DNA of 64,000 nucleotides from Auriscalpium vulgare (GCA_019915015.1 JAHBBC010000018.1:124001-188000); one strand, 5' to 3'. Shown: positions 45,414 through 58,513, counted from the first letter of the stretch. Notes: generated from the letters alone by a model not told the origin. Translations and numbers: made by a program.

Positions 45414-46724
45414 TCACTTTCTCCCGCCGACATTGCTCTTCATGACGTCCAACCAGTCCCGCGGACTGTCCTTCCCACCGTTCGCCCTGTCCTGCCCGCG
45501 AGCTCGCTGCTGGACGGGGCGCGGGTGGAACTGCACCGGCCTGCCGTATGCAAAGCGTTGCTCTTGCGTCGGGCCCGCGCTCCCTCCCGCCGGCGGGGCC
45601 ATCGTATAACGAACATCACCCTGGGCAGGCGCGCAGCGTGGGTCTTGCGCTCGGGCGACTCCCCAGTTGGCTGGGTGCAGGCTGAATGGCCGAGGTCCAC
45701 CAGATGCCGTGCCGGTCGAGGAGCGCGCGACGACGGTGTCGTTGCTCGCAATGGGTGCGGGCGTCGACCACGCCTGTGGGAAGCTCGATTAGTTACGGCG
45801 CTAATTGGTACCATCTCGGGACAGCGAGCGCCGTGTGATTCACACGCTGATCCTCTCTGTATCGAGTCGTGGACGGCTCGAGTAGATGCCCAATGCTGGC
45901 TCTGGAGAGCTACAGAAGCCAGCATTGCCTCCGCAAGCGGGCAGCTCGCTGCAGGAGTGAAGGATACGTACCTGAGTTGGCGTGGAGCCTGGCATGGTAC
46001 GGTAAACGGCGCCAGGTGTGAACTGCGCGGCAGGAAGGACACAGTCAGCACACTGTCAAAATGCAATCAGCCAAGGATCTAGGGAAATAGCATTTTGAAG
46101 GATTCCAGAGGAGGACGGAAGGACAGAAGGGTGATGGACGGACCACACGATGAAGCGAGCACGATGAAGCGAGGCCGTGATCGCACTCGCACCATCGCAC
46201 TCACAGATGGACATCGTGGATGAGAGTGAATATATGGTCGGTACAGTGTAAGGAATCCGTTACGCGAAGGAAAAGGACTATAAATGACTAGGTTGATGTG
46301 CGCACTTGTACTTGAGACGATGCGGAGAGATTTGCTGGGCCATAATTAGGCATATGGGCAGTTCGAGTAGGCTGTGTGCACCACGGTGTAAGTATACGAA
46401 GACATTGACGTCAAGGACTGAAAACGAAAGGGTCCACTGGGGGACGAAGACATGAGATGAACGAGGATGATGCGTGCTTACCACGTCCGGCCTGTTGGTG
46501 ACAACACCGCCGTCATGCGCACTCCCTATGTTCCGCCCAACACCGCCGAGCGACTGGGTTTGGATGCTGAGGCCATCAGGGTGCACGATGTTTGCCGACG
46601 ACGAGTTGAGGATCGAGTCTCGGACTGGACTAAACGGACGGTGCGATCCTGCGAAAGGCATCTCAGGCTGCGTTTGTTGCCCATGATTATTGCCCGAGGA
46701 GTGGTCCGAGGGCTGCTGAGACAT
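45414..46724 (-). CDS. Conserved-looking hypothetical protein, disordered
   Basis: Four exons on the complement: 46482-46724, 46312-46371, 45972-46022, 45414-45773, giving 237 residues. All introns are phase 0. It begins MSQQPSDHSSGNNHGQQTQP and is rich in Ser, Pro, Gly, Gln and Asn, so largely disordered. The most structured-looking segment is C-terminal (KDSPRDWLDVMKSNVGG). No domain recognised, no signal peptide. The small exons FTPGAVYRTMPGSTPTQ and PTRTAHMPNYGPANLS join in frame, which is the main support. The first ATG after an upstream stop was taken as the start. Confidence 0.6.
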
Positions 46725-49172
46725 CGAATGGGATGCTAGAGGGAGATATGATAGGATTATAGTGACCACCGTCGAAAAATCCGAGACTTGAGCGAACAGG
46801 TATGTCCACCAGTTGAACAGGCGCCGGCGGCAAACCCCGGCAGAGCGAGTACACGGTCCAACTCCTCGATCCTCTCTGAGAGACGTGAGTTAAAACAACT
46901 CAACTCACCAAGGATGCGAGTCAGCGTTAGGTCGCAATCTTTAGTGTTGATGTTCTGAGCTTCAGCGCAAGTCCCAAGTCACGTGATTGACATCCAGCCA
47001 GTCGCCTGAAACCTGTAGCTCAGATCTGACTTCTGCAGCGCGCAACAGGATACCTGGCCGCCAATTTATGGGGTGATAATGCATGCGCTTAGTACAAATG
47101 CGGCGAGGCCGATCAACGCAGTGACCCCGAGAGTATGTCGAAAGCGCACCCAGACGGCAAGGCTGCCAGCATCGCAAGAGGGCCACGTGAGTGACAAGCA
47201 GCGAAACGCCGAGAGGGGAAGAATGGTTTGTTGACCGAAGGAGTCGCCAAGAGCCGCGTGGAGGCGCTTAGAGCGCGCCGCACCCCAGCCCCTCCTCTCC
47301 CCTCCTCCAGCCATGCACGACCTCACAGGGAGTGCCTCACAGCAAACCCCAAGACGCACTCTGCCGCCATGTGACGGGCGTGCCTTCGCCCTGGGAGCAC
47401 CGAGTATCGCTGCTCGACGACAAAAGAGAGACCTACATTAGTGGCAGCTTGAAAATGCCAAGCGACGACTAACAGATGTTAATTGTTATGATCTGGGTTT
47501 GCCTGCACTGATCACAGGGTGCACAAGGGCGCCGGTGATGCGGACGGCCAGCGATAAGTAGCAGGATATGAGAAGTGGGTGATGGACTATGCCGACGATC
47601 TGCAACAATTGCAGTCAGAAGACAACGGCCGCACATCGAGGCTTCGAGGACGTACCTGCAGCATCGTTTCGGTCTGATGCGAACCCGCGATGCAAATACT
47701 ATCTGTTTTGTGCTAGCTTGGTAGAAAGAGATTGCGACGTGATAGGCTTCATATTTATCACTTGCCAGCGATGGGGTATGAAGACGGGCGTGCGTTAGCA
47801 ACAGAGCTGATGAAGAGGTCTTCGCGTTGTTGTACAATCGTGAGCATCTAGAAGGGTGCAGATCCACGCAAACGGGACAAAAGCCTGCGCTGAGTCGTCG
47901 CCAGCCGTAAGTAGTCGTGAGCAGCGGGGCTAGGTGGAGGTGGTGGAGAAGAACCCTGGCCGCAGGCTGTGCCAACGTTCAATAATGTTATGTAAGGACT
48001 AGTTTCCGAACCCTGCGAACTGGATGCCATTGGTCGTCGCCGGTCGGTCGCCGCAAATTCAACCCGACGATATGGCAGCTTCAGATGTTGATGTGTAAAG
48101 TGACTAGTGACAGTGGCCAGGCTTTTCCTGTGAGCGAGCGGCGCGGCTTGGGCGCGGCAGGTACTGTGACTTGGGACGTCTGGCATTTCCGTTATCAGAA
48201 CAGAATAAATGATGTACAATTCGCAGGGAGGTAACCTCGGAACTCTTTGCCTACGGTAGCTAGTACGCTTCTGAGCACATACTCAACCTGATTACAGCTC
48301 TCTCATGCGGACACATCGCGGAAACAGCGAGGGTAGACGGTGAGCGAGTCGGTCGCGAGGCCAAATGCGGAGTTTGATGAAAGCGGTAAAACATGCCGCA
48401 AGACCCCAGGTGTTGGCGCCAGAACGGTCTGGTGCCCAGCCGTCAGGCTGAGACCTACATGTGGTCGTCAGCGGGGCCGGGGATCACCGAGAGAAGAGCG
48501 CCCGCGATGAATGCGCCCTGAGAACCAGCTGCGATATTGCATTGCCAGCAGTCACTAGACGAGCCGTCTGTCGAGGGAAATGTCGCCAGACAGACCGATA
48601 GAAAATGGTGTTTGCCCCCTCGTCGACGGTCGTCGTCGATACGGACTGCCAGAGTATTCCATTCTCCGGCAGAGTCCGGCATTGACTCGGCGGTTTGGCC
48701 GCCCGAATGCCCGAATGATGCCGATTCGGCTACATCGCAGGCCATCCCCAACTTATTTAAATATCTGCATCGCACAGGTTCTCTCGACACTGGTACTCGT
48801 TGTCTGTCTACCGTCTACGAGATCACGTACATGATTGGCACCATCAGTTATATATGATTATCTTCAATATTGTGAAGTATACCTTATTGTGACACGGCTG
48901 AAACGTAGGAGATATTCAACCTAATCACAACAGGGCTTCACACGGAGGTGAGAGTTGGTCAAATTTATTGAACGTAACGCCCACAGTATTTCTGGTAAAG
49001 CAGCCGGCCAATGCTCGTATCCTACACCCCCGCGATCTCCCACTTCGCGCGGCTTAACACGCTATTTCGAGGGACTTCAGTTGAAGAGATACATCCGGGC
49101 GGGATCCCGCGACAGATTCATCCGTGGCGGGATATTTCCCGCCGAAATATATCTGTGTAACTGAACATATTG
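46725..49172. other. 2.4 kb region with unresolved coding-like segments
   Basis: On the minus strand there are hydrophobic stretches that look like membrane helices: GVTALIGLAAFVLSACI (47066-47186) and IVGIVHHPLLISCYLSLAVR (about 47490-47605, after a good acceptor TTGTTGCAG), and a possible N-terminus near 48031. I could not join them into one convincing gene. The part from 48.2 to 49.1 kb shows nothing. A small multi-pass membrane protein gene or its remnant is possible. Confidence 0.3.
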
Positions 49173-51349
49173 CTATTTCGCATTTGCGCTGAGCTTCTTG
49201 AAGTCCTGCAGCCATGCCTGAACGAACGCGACCTCCTGCTGATGGATGGCTTGGATTTCTGGCGGCTCGGCCGTGCTATTCGCTAGTCCATTCTCATCCC
49301 AATGATGCACAGCGCCTGGGTGCCCGGTTCAGTCTCAACTCGGATGGGGGGAACGAGCACTCTCACCAGGTATGAGCTTGAAGGGCCGTGTGACCGTGTC
49401 GGCCCGCGGCTTCGCATAGTACTGACTGTGGGGAGTGTCTGGGCGCCATGGGTCCTCTGTAGGAGTGAAGACACATAACGCGTTAACACGTTGTTCAAAA
49501 ATCAGACGGCTCCGACGCACGTTCCCCATCGATGATCGCAAGCCTGTCTGCGGCAATGGCAAAGTTTCCCAGGACGTTCACGGACGTGACGTTGGGCAGC
49601 GGCGGGATGCTGAAGAATTGGCCCGGCGGGTACGCCTAGCCAGCGCGTCGGTCAGTACGACTCGGAACGGCTGCGCAAGCTACACACCTGGACGCAGCCT
49701 TTGTGGAGGTAGTCAAGATCCAGGAGCCGCGAAATAATGGCAGGCGTGTTCGGACTCGGCGGGCCCGTCTGCCTACGTCGTAAATGACCTGCGTAGGTGT
49801 GAAAACAAAACATACGCACGGTGAAATAGCCCCACTGCGTGCACACCTGGAACATCCACAACCGCCAGGTCTGGCTGAGGTCGTACACTTGGTAATGCGA
49901 ATCGTTGCTCGTCCCGAAGCACTCCTCCAGCGTTACGCTACACCTCGCGATATAGTTCTACGCATTCAAGTGCTCCACATCAAAAGGACGCCATGATGGA
50001 TTGCGGCTCACGTCTATGATGAACTGCGCATAGTTTGGCAAAGCCGCGTTGACGGTCAACCCGTCCGGCAGATGCACATCCTGTTCAATATCCGCAAGGT
50101 CCGTCATGTTTACATTGAGCGCGGCGCAGAAGTCATCGAACGCCGTATCACCGACAGCCGGGTCCCAGTTTTTGTCTTGCCAAGCGCCCAGTGGAGACTG
50201 CAGAGAAGAAAAGCAGCTTCGATGAGTGCCGGGTGATGAAAAGGCAGGGAGGCAGGAGGCGCACGCACCTGGAGAATGCTCACAAAATCTTGATCCGACG
50301 CGAGTCCCGACAAATTGAAGAGAGCCTTGATTGAGTCATGGAGGTTCGGCGACCGGAGGGCTTCGTCAACAACCTCGATAGAGCGCACGAGGTTGGCGGA
50401 GCATATGGGGTCAGCGTATGTACGTATAACGTCCATGTACTCCCAATTGCTCAGAGCTGCGTGCGTTACACCTATATGTGATGCGTCGTCAGCGAACTCG
50501 CTATGCGGACAGTTTAGGAATACAGACCGCTGGAGGCGATGGCACCGAATACGATATCGGGATACAGGACCTTCATGTGCGCTGAACGCGCACCAGCATA
50601 GGAGCCCTGCGAAACGCGCCAAATATAAGGACGTGGATATTGGATAAGTACATTTCATGGCTCGTACCCCGTAGTAAATCCACGGCGTATTGGGAGCCGT
50701 TAGATCTTCGTCGATACCTGAGAACATCACGTTGCGCATGAAATTCGCCGAGTCCTCCAATGCTTGCTCGTTATTAAGCCAGCTGCATCAAGGAAATCCA
50801 ACAAGGCCCTCAGAATCATGACGAGTCAAAGCACGCACCGGAGATTGTCTGTGGTGAAGTTCTGCACGCCGACAGATTTCCCTGGTAACATGAATGAGTC
50901 AGAGTCCGTAGAAACAGACTTCTTTTCTCTGAAATACCATAGTAACGATGCTCGAGCACGACACCAACTCCTCCCGTTGCCTTCGCCAAAATGTCCACAA
51001 TGCCCGTGTCCATGTACGACAGACGGCCCGTACCGCTAGTCTCGCCCCCGTCCAACACGATGACTGGTGCGCCTGTGCCCGGCGTGTAATGGCGCGTGCT
51101 GACCCAGTAGCGCTGCTCGAATGTCGCGTCGGTCGTGTTGTGGAAGTGGTCTAGTGGCTGCGTGAATGTGGACACCGGGAAAGACGCCGCCCGCGCATTC
51201 AAGCCGTTGTCATCGTCTGCTTGGGCGGTCTTCGCGCGCAGCTTCCATATATTGATGCTCTGCGCGCTGGGGAACCGTAATGCGCCGAGATCGGCACCTG
51301 CACAATCGGAGGCAAGGTACGCAACAGCGAAAAGTAGGAGGCAGAGCAT
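49173..51349 (-). CDS. Secreted serine peptidase, family S28, paralogue A
   Basis: Eleven exons on the complement from 50938-51349 to the stop at 49173-49175, 533 residues. Family S28 (lysosomal Pro-Xaa carboxypeptidase and dipeptidyl-peptidase II type) cuts next to proline, usually in acid. Landmarks: signal peptide MLCLLLFAVAYLASDCAG, QPLDHFHNTTDATFEQRYW, the region VVLEHRYYGKS, the catalytic Ser in GGSYAGAR, the Asp in IDGEQDPW and the His in VHHWDEN. The start at 51349 was chosen because it gives a signal peptide; a further in-frame ATG at 51463 would hide it. Divergent neighbour of paralogue B. Confidence 0.85.
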
Positions 51350-52513
51350 GCTGGAAAGATGCGCCCGCGATGTAACTGAGAGGTCCACGGCGAAAGAGCT
51401 CTTCCAGCAGTCGCTCGCAATTGTGGAGGTAGTACTATAAGAGCCTTCAACCTTCCCGCACATGCTGAGGGAGCTCTTCGTGGCTCACCTTCGCGAACAC
51501 CGACACCAGCCAATCGACTATTGCATTGCGCATGAACGATAACGAGAAGCTAAGTATATGATCCTCGCGCGACTGCCAGCAGATGGACTGTCTTCGGCGC
51601 CATGAGGCGACCCACGATAGTAGCATTACCAGTCGGCTCACGTGTCGCCAAAGAACATAAGCACCGCGAGAGCAAAGGCGGTTCGCGAGGCTGCAAGAGG
51701 AGGTCCTTGCTATCGTGTGGAACGAGAGGTTGACGCGAGTTCTCGAATCTGATGATGCGGTATGGCGAAGTGACCGCGTGCAGCTGGATGGTTTGATGTG
51801 CGGAAATTTGGTTCATCCGAAGCGGCGAAGGCGTATGAAAATCCTTGGGCTGCTGGATGATCTGCACCGCACAGCAGGCATTTCTGGTCCCCAGGAGGCG
51901 CGAACGTTCTCAACGCTGTTGACCTGGTCTCCTCGCATATGACGCGGAGTGGGTCGCCGACTGCCTCCTACTCCTACAATGGAAAGCGACGTCTGGTCGG
52001 GTTCAGCAAGAAATCTGACGATGCTGCTGTACTCACCGTCAACGATATCCTTCTGCTCTGCTTGCGATGTGGCCCAGATCAGACGAGTCGTAGATTCCAT
52101 GGTCGCAGCCCAGCCGGTTACCGCTGGCATCGGTATAATTACGCAACGTCTTCAGGACACGCTGGCCAGTAAAGTCCAGTATTATCGGGTGCGGCCTGAG
52201 CGAAGTCGACCCGCCGTTCATCGTTAGTGGGCCACGAACATTGAAAACGGGACTGACTGAGCTGAGCGCTGCTACGAGGTCTTCCCAAGCTACCACGCGG
52301 CGACGCCAATCCGGCGAGCGACATTCTCAAGGCATACGAAAGCTGTGCGAGAATGACCAGACGCTGGTGAGAAAGAAGGGTTGCATGCGGCCGTTCGGCA
52401 CCGCGGGGGCGCGCAGGTTGAAGTTGACCGCGGCCGTTCAAGCTCGCTGACACAACCCCTCCATCTCGCCGCCATCTTTTACGTGCGAGCACACCGTCGA
52501 CAACGGCATCGCG
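51350..52513. other. Intergenic region between the two S28 genes, with unexplained coding-like stretches
   Basis: 1.16 kb between head-to-head start codons. On the minus strand the segments TMNGGSTSLRPHPIILDFTG and NYTDASGNRLGCDHGIYDSS (about 52060-52240) read like protein, and 51750-51920 (VQIIQQPKDFHTPSPLRMNQ) resembles a segment at about 55040-55110 beyond paralogue B. Frames are broken. It may be a decayed gene included in the duplication. Confidence 0.35.
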
Positions 52514-54788
52514 ATGTTGGGGCGAATCCTCTTGCCTCTCCTGCTCGCATTGCCAAGCTTCGGCGTCGGCGACGCCGAGCGTTTACGCCTTCACGGCGCG
52601 CAGGGTGTCAACTTCTGGATTCTCCGAGAGGCAGCAAACAGAAAACTGGGATCCCCGTCATTTGTCGTACAGGACGACAGCGGCTTTTCCAACACTCCAT
52701 CGGATCCCGCGGTGTCGAAGAGATTCCCGCCCCACACGTTCCAGCAGCCCCTGGACCACTTCGACAACACCTCCGACGCGACCTTCGAGCAACGTTACTG
52801 GATCAACACGCGCCATTACAAGCCTGGCACCGGCGCGCCTGTCATTGTGATCGATGGCGGTGAAACAAGTGGAGAGGACCGCATACCCTTCTTGGATACT
52901 GGGATTGCGGATATTCTGGCGAAGGCAACCGGAGGGGTGGGCGTTGTGCTTGAGCATCGATACTATGGTGCGTTCCGCGCCCGTCTTCTGATGGCATACG
53001 ACTGATGGTTGCCCAGGCAGATCTGTTGGCGTGAAGAACTTCACCACGGATGCCCTCCGGTGAGCTCCAACCGCGTCCAACTGCGTCACCGATGATGAAC
53101 GGACCCGGCGCCGGCCACATAGATGGCTTAACAATGAGCAGGCGCTGGAGGACTCGGCAAATTTCATGCGCAATGTCAAATTCAAAGGCATTGACGAGGA
53201 CTTGACGGCGCCCAACACAGCCTGGATCTACTACGGAGTACATCTCTTCGCCAATCGTGCCCTTCCTGTCAGTCTGACTTTCTTTCGTATAGGGCTCTTA
53301 CGCGGGCGCGCGGGCTGCGCACATGAAGATTCTGTACCCTGATATCGTCTTTGGCGCTATTGCGTCAAGTGGTACGTGTTTGTTGGCATCCCGCGCACCC
53401 AGGCGTTGAGATTATGACATCCATGTGTTCAGCGGTGACACATGCCGCGCTCATCAACTGGGAATACATGGATGTTATCCGTCTCGCTGCGGACCCAAAA
53501 TGCTCGGCGAACCTGGTGCGCTCAATCACTGTTATCGACAGCCTTCTGAAGGTTCCGAGGCTGCGCAACCCCTTGAAAGCTCTTTTCGACCTGTCAGGAC
53601 TCGAGGACGACCAGGACTTTGTCTCCGTGCTGGAGGTATGTGATCTCCGGATGTCATGTTTCAGGCGCGCGCCGATCACCTCGCCCTGCATTTGTAGTGG
53701 CCACTAGGCTCCTGGCAGGGCAGGAATTGGGATCCGGATGTTGGGAGCACCGACTTTGACTATTTCTGCGCCGTGCTCAATGGCAACGCACCAAGTCTGG
53801 ATGACGTCCATCACGACATAACCCTCCCAGGCGGTCTCACCGTGAACGTCGCGGTCTTGAATTATGCCAAATATATCAAAGAGGTATGTGCGCCTATACA
53901 TATCGCGCTGTCTCGCATGTTTTTCGGCGTTGTCCACTGACTATTGCTGTACATCACGAAGAACATCGTTTCCCTATGTCCGACTGATAGTGGCGTAACG
54001 GTCGAGGAGTGCTTCGGGACGAATGACGACGAGCGGTATCAAGCCACTGATCTTGACCAGACCTGGCGGCTCTGGGTCTTCCAATATTGTACCCAGTGGG
54101 GGTACCTCACGGTGCGTCTTCCCAGCATGTGACCGCGCTCCGCGTGCTCAGCGCGTCTACTCGCGCAGACCGCTCCCCCAAACCGCCATCATCCTACTAT
54201 AATCTCTCGTCTGCTCGATGTGGACTATGCGCACAAAATCTGCACTCAGGTACGGCGATATGCTTCGTGCACCCCTGGACTTAAAGAAGGCTTATGCACG
54301 GGACCTTCCGTTTCGCAGGCGTTTCCCCCTGGCAAGTTCTTCACGGTTCCGCAGTTGCCGAATGTCACGGCGGTGAATGCCCTCGGGGACTTCGACATTG
54401 CCGCGGACAGGCTTGCATTCATCGATGGCGAAGGTGCGCTCGCGTCTCGTCCCCAACGCACGCATTCCTGACCATGCGCAGTTGATCCATGGCGGCCATA
54501 TACCCCCAACAGCCAGTATTACGCTAGCCCACGACCGGACACTGTCCTCCGGCCATTCAAACTCATACCCGGTGAGTGCGCTTCTTCTGAGGTCACAGAA
54601 GCTGGGAGGCTAATTGAATTTGTCTGGGGATCCTCACGCTATCAGGCGGTGTGCATCACTGGGACGAGAATGGCCTGGCGAAGAGTACTGCAGAGCCCCA
54701 AGAGATCCGTGCGATCCACAAGGAGATGGTGTCCTTCGTCCGCGCGTGGCTAAAGGACTTCCGGAAGCCCTCCGCGACAGGAACTTGA
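52514..54788 (+). CDS. Secreted serine peptidase, family S28, paralogue B
   Basis: Exon 1 52514-52967 and about ten further exons up to the stop at 54786-54788, roughly 545 residues. Same order as paralogue A: signal peptide (MLGRILLPLLLALPSFGVGD), QPLDHFDNTSDATFEQRYW, VVLEHRYYGRSVGVKNF, catalytic Ser in GGSYAGAR, Asp in IDGEVDPW, His in VHHWDEN. Exon borders fall at the same places as in paralogue A, so the two arose by an inverted tandem duplication. They are clearly diverged (for example the N-terminal 50 residues), so may differ in specificity. Likely extracellular nitrogen acquisition. Confidence 0.85.
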
Positions 54789-56024
54789 CTGTGTGCTTTG
54801 GGCCGTCGAGGCCAAGTCTAGATAATCGCATGCCCATCCTCTGCTTTTGAAAACGTCAGGAGAACTGAGGTCGGGCGCGGGCGGATCCGCTGCGAGGGGG
54901 CTCTGGCGCTGCGTACTTTGACGTCAAACACCAACGAGTTGCTCTTCGACGGCGGCGGCCGGGCCCGATGTCTTGTTGAATGATCATCACTGCCCTGCGA
55001 GCAATGCTGGTGCGGGTACCTCGCCCGTGCGCTCGGACAGTGCAGAGTCCCTGGATCACACAAGCTTTCGTCTCCGAAGATGAGCGTCCCTGCACGATGC
55101 ATTATCTGCACCACAGCCTCCGGGGTGCCTCCTCGTGGTCGTCTTCAGTCTTCGGCTGCCGCCAGCGGGCGCTGTGATCTAGCTTCCCACAGGCATTGGG
55201 AACCCAACTCAATGCTCGCCTGCGTCTAAGTCGACGTGGCATGCATGCATAGCCGACGAGTTCGGCTCGTGCCAAGTAAAACAAGTCGATTTCTGAACTC
55301 TTGACCGGCCCATCAACATTGCATCTCCCAGCCTTCCGTACATTGCTTTGGTGGGAATTTATCAACAGCATCAGGCACCTTGGGTCATCAGATGAATATC
55401 TCAGCATGACATGGGCACGCGTGCGGGCTCGTGGGGAACGAGGGATTTCTGGTGAAGATCTAGCGGGCTCAGCGGGCTGAACGAGCTGCCTCTAACACCG
55501 ACGTCGACCGTATGCCGAGGGTTTTCCAGGGCCGAAGGAAGGGCTAGGTACATTGCATTTGTCCATTTGTCAAATTTGAGCTCAATCGACATTCCGTCCG
55601 GCAGAATATCGCAGGTGGTTGGAAGCATGAGGACGAGCTCATTGTTACGTATCAGACAGAGGCTAGAGCCCGAGAGACTGAGGCATGGGCGCAAACGAAG
55701 ATTCGGGGTACAACGTCAATGAGAATGGGACATGTGGTGGTCCGACGATTTCGCCGAGACAAGAGTGTTTACAGAACAATATAAAGGCTTACTACATGCT
55801 CGATACAGACGTATGGTCAAATTAGAAAAGGGAGCCCAAGGACAAGAACACAGCGAGCGTTGCTCACGCCGGACAAGACCAGAAGTACAGATGTGGGCGG
55901 CTCTTCTCACGAGAAGCATGATGATGTCCCGGGTCTGCTGACTCTGCGTCTGTTGCTTCTCTTCCCCTCTGGCACAGACTTGGATGCGCTGGGGCCCGGA
56001 TCACGTACGTATGCACGCGGCGGT
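54789..56024. other. Spacer with weak coding-like stretches
   Basis: Convergent 3' region between peptidase B and the peroxidase. Minus-strand segments near 54850-55110 (EAVVQIMHRAGTLIFGDES) resemble those in the region between the two peptidases, and a frame at 55401-55694 is unrecognised. No complete gene. Confidence 0.35.
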
Positions 56025-57992
56025 TTACGAGTTTCTAGAGCTTGCAGACAGCGAAGGGAACGGGGCATCGAAACACTGGCAAAGCCCGGTAGGCGCGATC
56101 AGTAAACACACCTATCAGCATTTCGACGGAAGCCGTTGACGTTGGACAGGGAAGAGAGATTCTCACAGTGCGCTCAACGTCGGCGGGTCCGGTGCCTGGG
56201 GGATAAGCGATAGGTTTCGTCCAATACTGGAGGGGCGCTGGGGGGATGACTTCAGAGCAGTCGACCAGGCGAGCAAGGTCTTGCCCGTTCACAGAGAGCT
56301 TGAGCATTGCGTCGCGGAAGGCATCCATCATCTTGTCCTGGCGGTCTAGACACATGATAGAGTTCAGCCCCTATGGATGGGAAGTCGACGAGGTTGCATG
56401 TGCAGCCTACTAATGAACGACTGCCAAGCGCACGCAGTCAGAGGGTGTCGCGCGACCTCCGCGTCCGAAATCAAACGGAACTGCGTCTCAAGTGGTGACC
56501 GCGCCTCGCCGTAGTGCGACCCATTGCCTGGGAACCGGGTCCCTGCGAGCAGCACCTGCGCCACACATAAGCTCGACACCCAACGGAAGGCCGTGCATCC
56601 CCGCTGACAGCGGCAGTGGCGTCGCACTCACATCGAGATAGAACTGCGTGTCGAACGCCTCGGGGGTCGAGTCGAGCGGCAGGCCGCCTGCCGTGGGATC
56701 GAGCGTCCGCTGCCGCCCGACCGAGTGCGCGGCAAGGAGCGCTACGAGGTCGTCGGAGGTGAACCCCGCATCGTGCATCCTCAGCAATATATCAGATGCG
56801 GGGGCGGCGGGGGAAGGGACGAGGGACGCCGGCGCGGCCGTGAGGGCGTCCCGGCGGCCAGCGAGGAAGCGGAGCCGAGGGGCGCCAGGGCAGTTGCTCG
56901 TCCCCACAGCCGCAGCGAACTGTACGCTGTTCATCCGTATCAGAAGTTACGTTGAAGGTAAATAGGGTGCGGAAACTGATGCAGCGAGTGACTGTCACTG
57001 GCAGGTACGCACATATCACCGTATCCCACGGCATGGGCCTCTGCGAACGGCTTGAGAGCGTGCACGATGTCGTCCACGGCGTGATTTTCGGCTGCAATGT
57101 GCAAGAAATGATCAACCGCCGAGCGCATGCATACGAGCATGCCAGCGGCTACGCACGATAAGCGAGCTCTATGTCGGCGAACTTGAGAATGCTGCCGTCT
57201 GCTCTCATGCCCCGGTCAGCGCGGTGTGATGTCTATTCTGAAGACCCAATTACCGGCGCCGCCCCTGTAAGGAAGTCATTGTCGTCAGTTAGCATTGTCT
57301 TCCGCTTCCAAAAGGCCCACGCCATTGAGTCGCAGTACAAGGCGCACGCACCAGAAAGTTTGATTCCATTCCATGGCGCGAGAGCGCCCGATGCCGTCGT
57401 GAAATGCCAGGCGGATAGCCTCCAGGGCGTCCTCGTCGCAACTGTGCTCAAACCTGGAGCACACACATCACACGACGTTATGGCAATCGGATGATGGTCC
57501 ACGGTCGCGGGTGCAGTCGTGACATATCAGTAGGAGTGCTGGCAATCCAGATGGCAGCGGGGTGGCACTGACAGATTCGCCTGCAAATCTTCTGCGATCT
57601 GCAACAAACGTCCGAGGCGCGTGTGAGCTGTTTTGTCTGGCCGCCTCCCACTCCAATGCAAACGCAAGGCCCCGAGAGACCACGTACATTAAGCCACTTG
57701 CAGCACTTGATCGAGATCGAAGTGAAGCAGGCGTCGATCAGCATCGCCAACAGTCGAAGGCACAGCTCTACAACTCACCCGCGCGTCCGCCAGGGCGTCG
57801 CAGGCACCCCGTGGGCTCGCTTTCGGCACCGTCGCGCCCAACACTGCGTGGATCGCATCAGTTTGACCAAAGAAGAAGCGATGCACCGTATATCTGACCG
57901 TCAGATACACCGAAGAAGGTGAGAACCACGGCCGCAGCGGCCAACGGTTTGACGAGGATCAAATGCGGCGGAATTCTATCGGCAACCAACAT
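56025..57992 (-). CDS. Class II fungal heme peroxidase, generic type
   Basis: Twelve exons on the complement: 57899-57992, 57779-57843, 57689-57706, 57573-57598, 57352-57453, 57254-57264 (11 nt), 57157-57201, 57013-57091, 56632-56926, 56411-56555, 56167-56345, 56025-56075; 369 residues. Signal peptide after a short N-terminal extension (KPLAAAAVVLTFFG). Family landmarks: ADARCCKWLN, distal Arg and His in IRLAFHDGIG, calcium-site ADGS, SNCPGAPRL, proximal His in LLAAHSV, LDSTPEAFDTQFY, VDCSEVIPP. The exposed Trp of lignin peroxidases (five residues before the proximal His) is Ala here. The Mn-binding set is incomplete: Glu40-like Glu kept, Glu36-like residue is Asp, and the Asp six residues after the proximal His is Arg. 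So it is probably a low-potential generic peroxidase. Confidence 0.85.
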
Positions 57993-58513
57993 AGCCGCCG
58001 GCTAACGAGCGAGTGAAAACGAGCGTGGGGCAGGCCGGCAGGCCTTGCGATCAAACGAGCGCGTCGAAACACTGGAGCAACGAGCGGGCGGGCGGGCGGC
58101 GGACGATGTTGAGAACAGAGGCGCGGCGGTGGCCACCGACGCGAGGGCAAGTTGACAGCCGCCCAAAAAGGCAAGTAAGAAAGAACTGTTTGACAGCTGC
58201 CACTCCCCTCGATCGATAGCGTCGCCGAGGTCCAGCCCCTGCAGCGCTGTAAACGCCGACTGCCCAATTATTGATGCAAAGCGTCTACGTGTACGGGCGC
58301 CCAAAAATAGAGCAACGGGGGCGCGGCCTCTCCGCGCGGAGATATCATACATCCCAGACGTACAGTAACATAATGAGCGAAGCCAACTGAAAATGAGATG
58401 TGCATATGCTAAGTTACAACTTGTGCCTTGCAAAAAAACAGAACTCGAGAACGCTAGGCGATGGGAGCCCCACGGCGAACAATCACTGCGCACGGCCAAC
58501 TGTCCCGCGGACG
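57993..58513. other. Spacer between peroxidase start and phosphatidylserine synthase end
   Basis: 520 bp with the peroxidase promoter. No TATA box I would trust and no gene. Confidence 0.45.
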
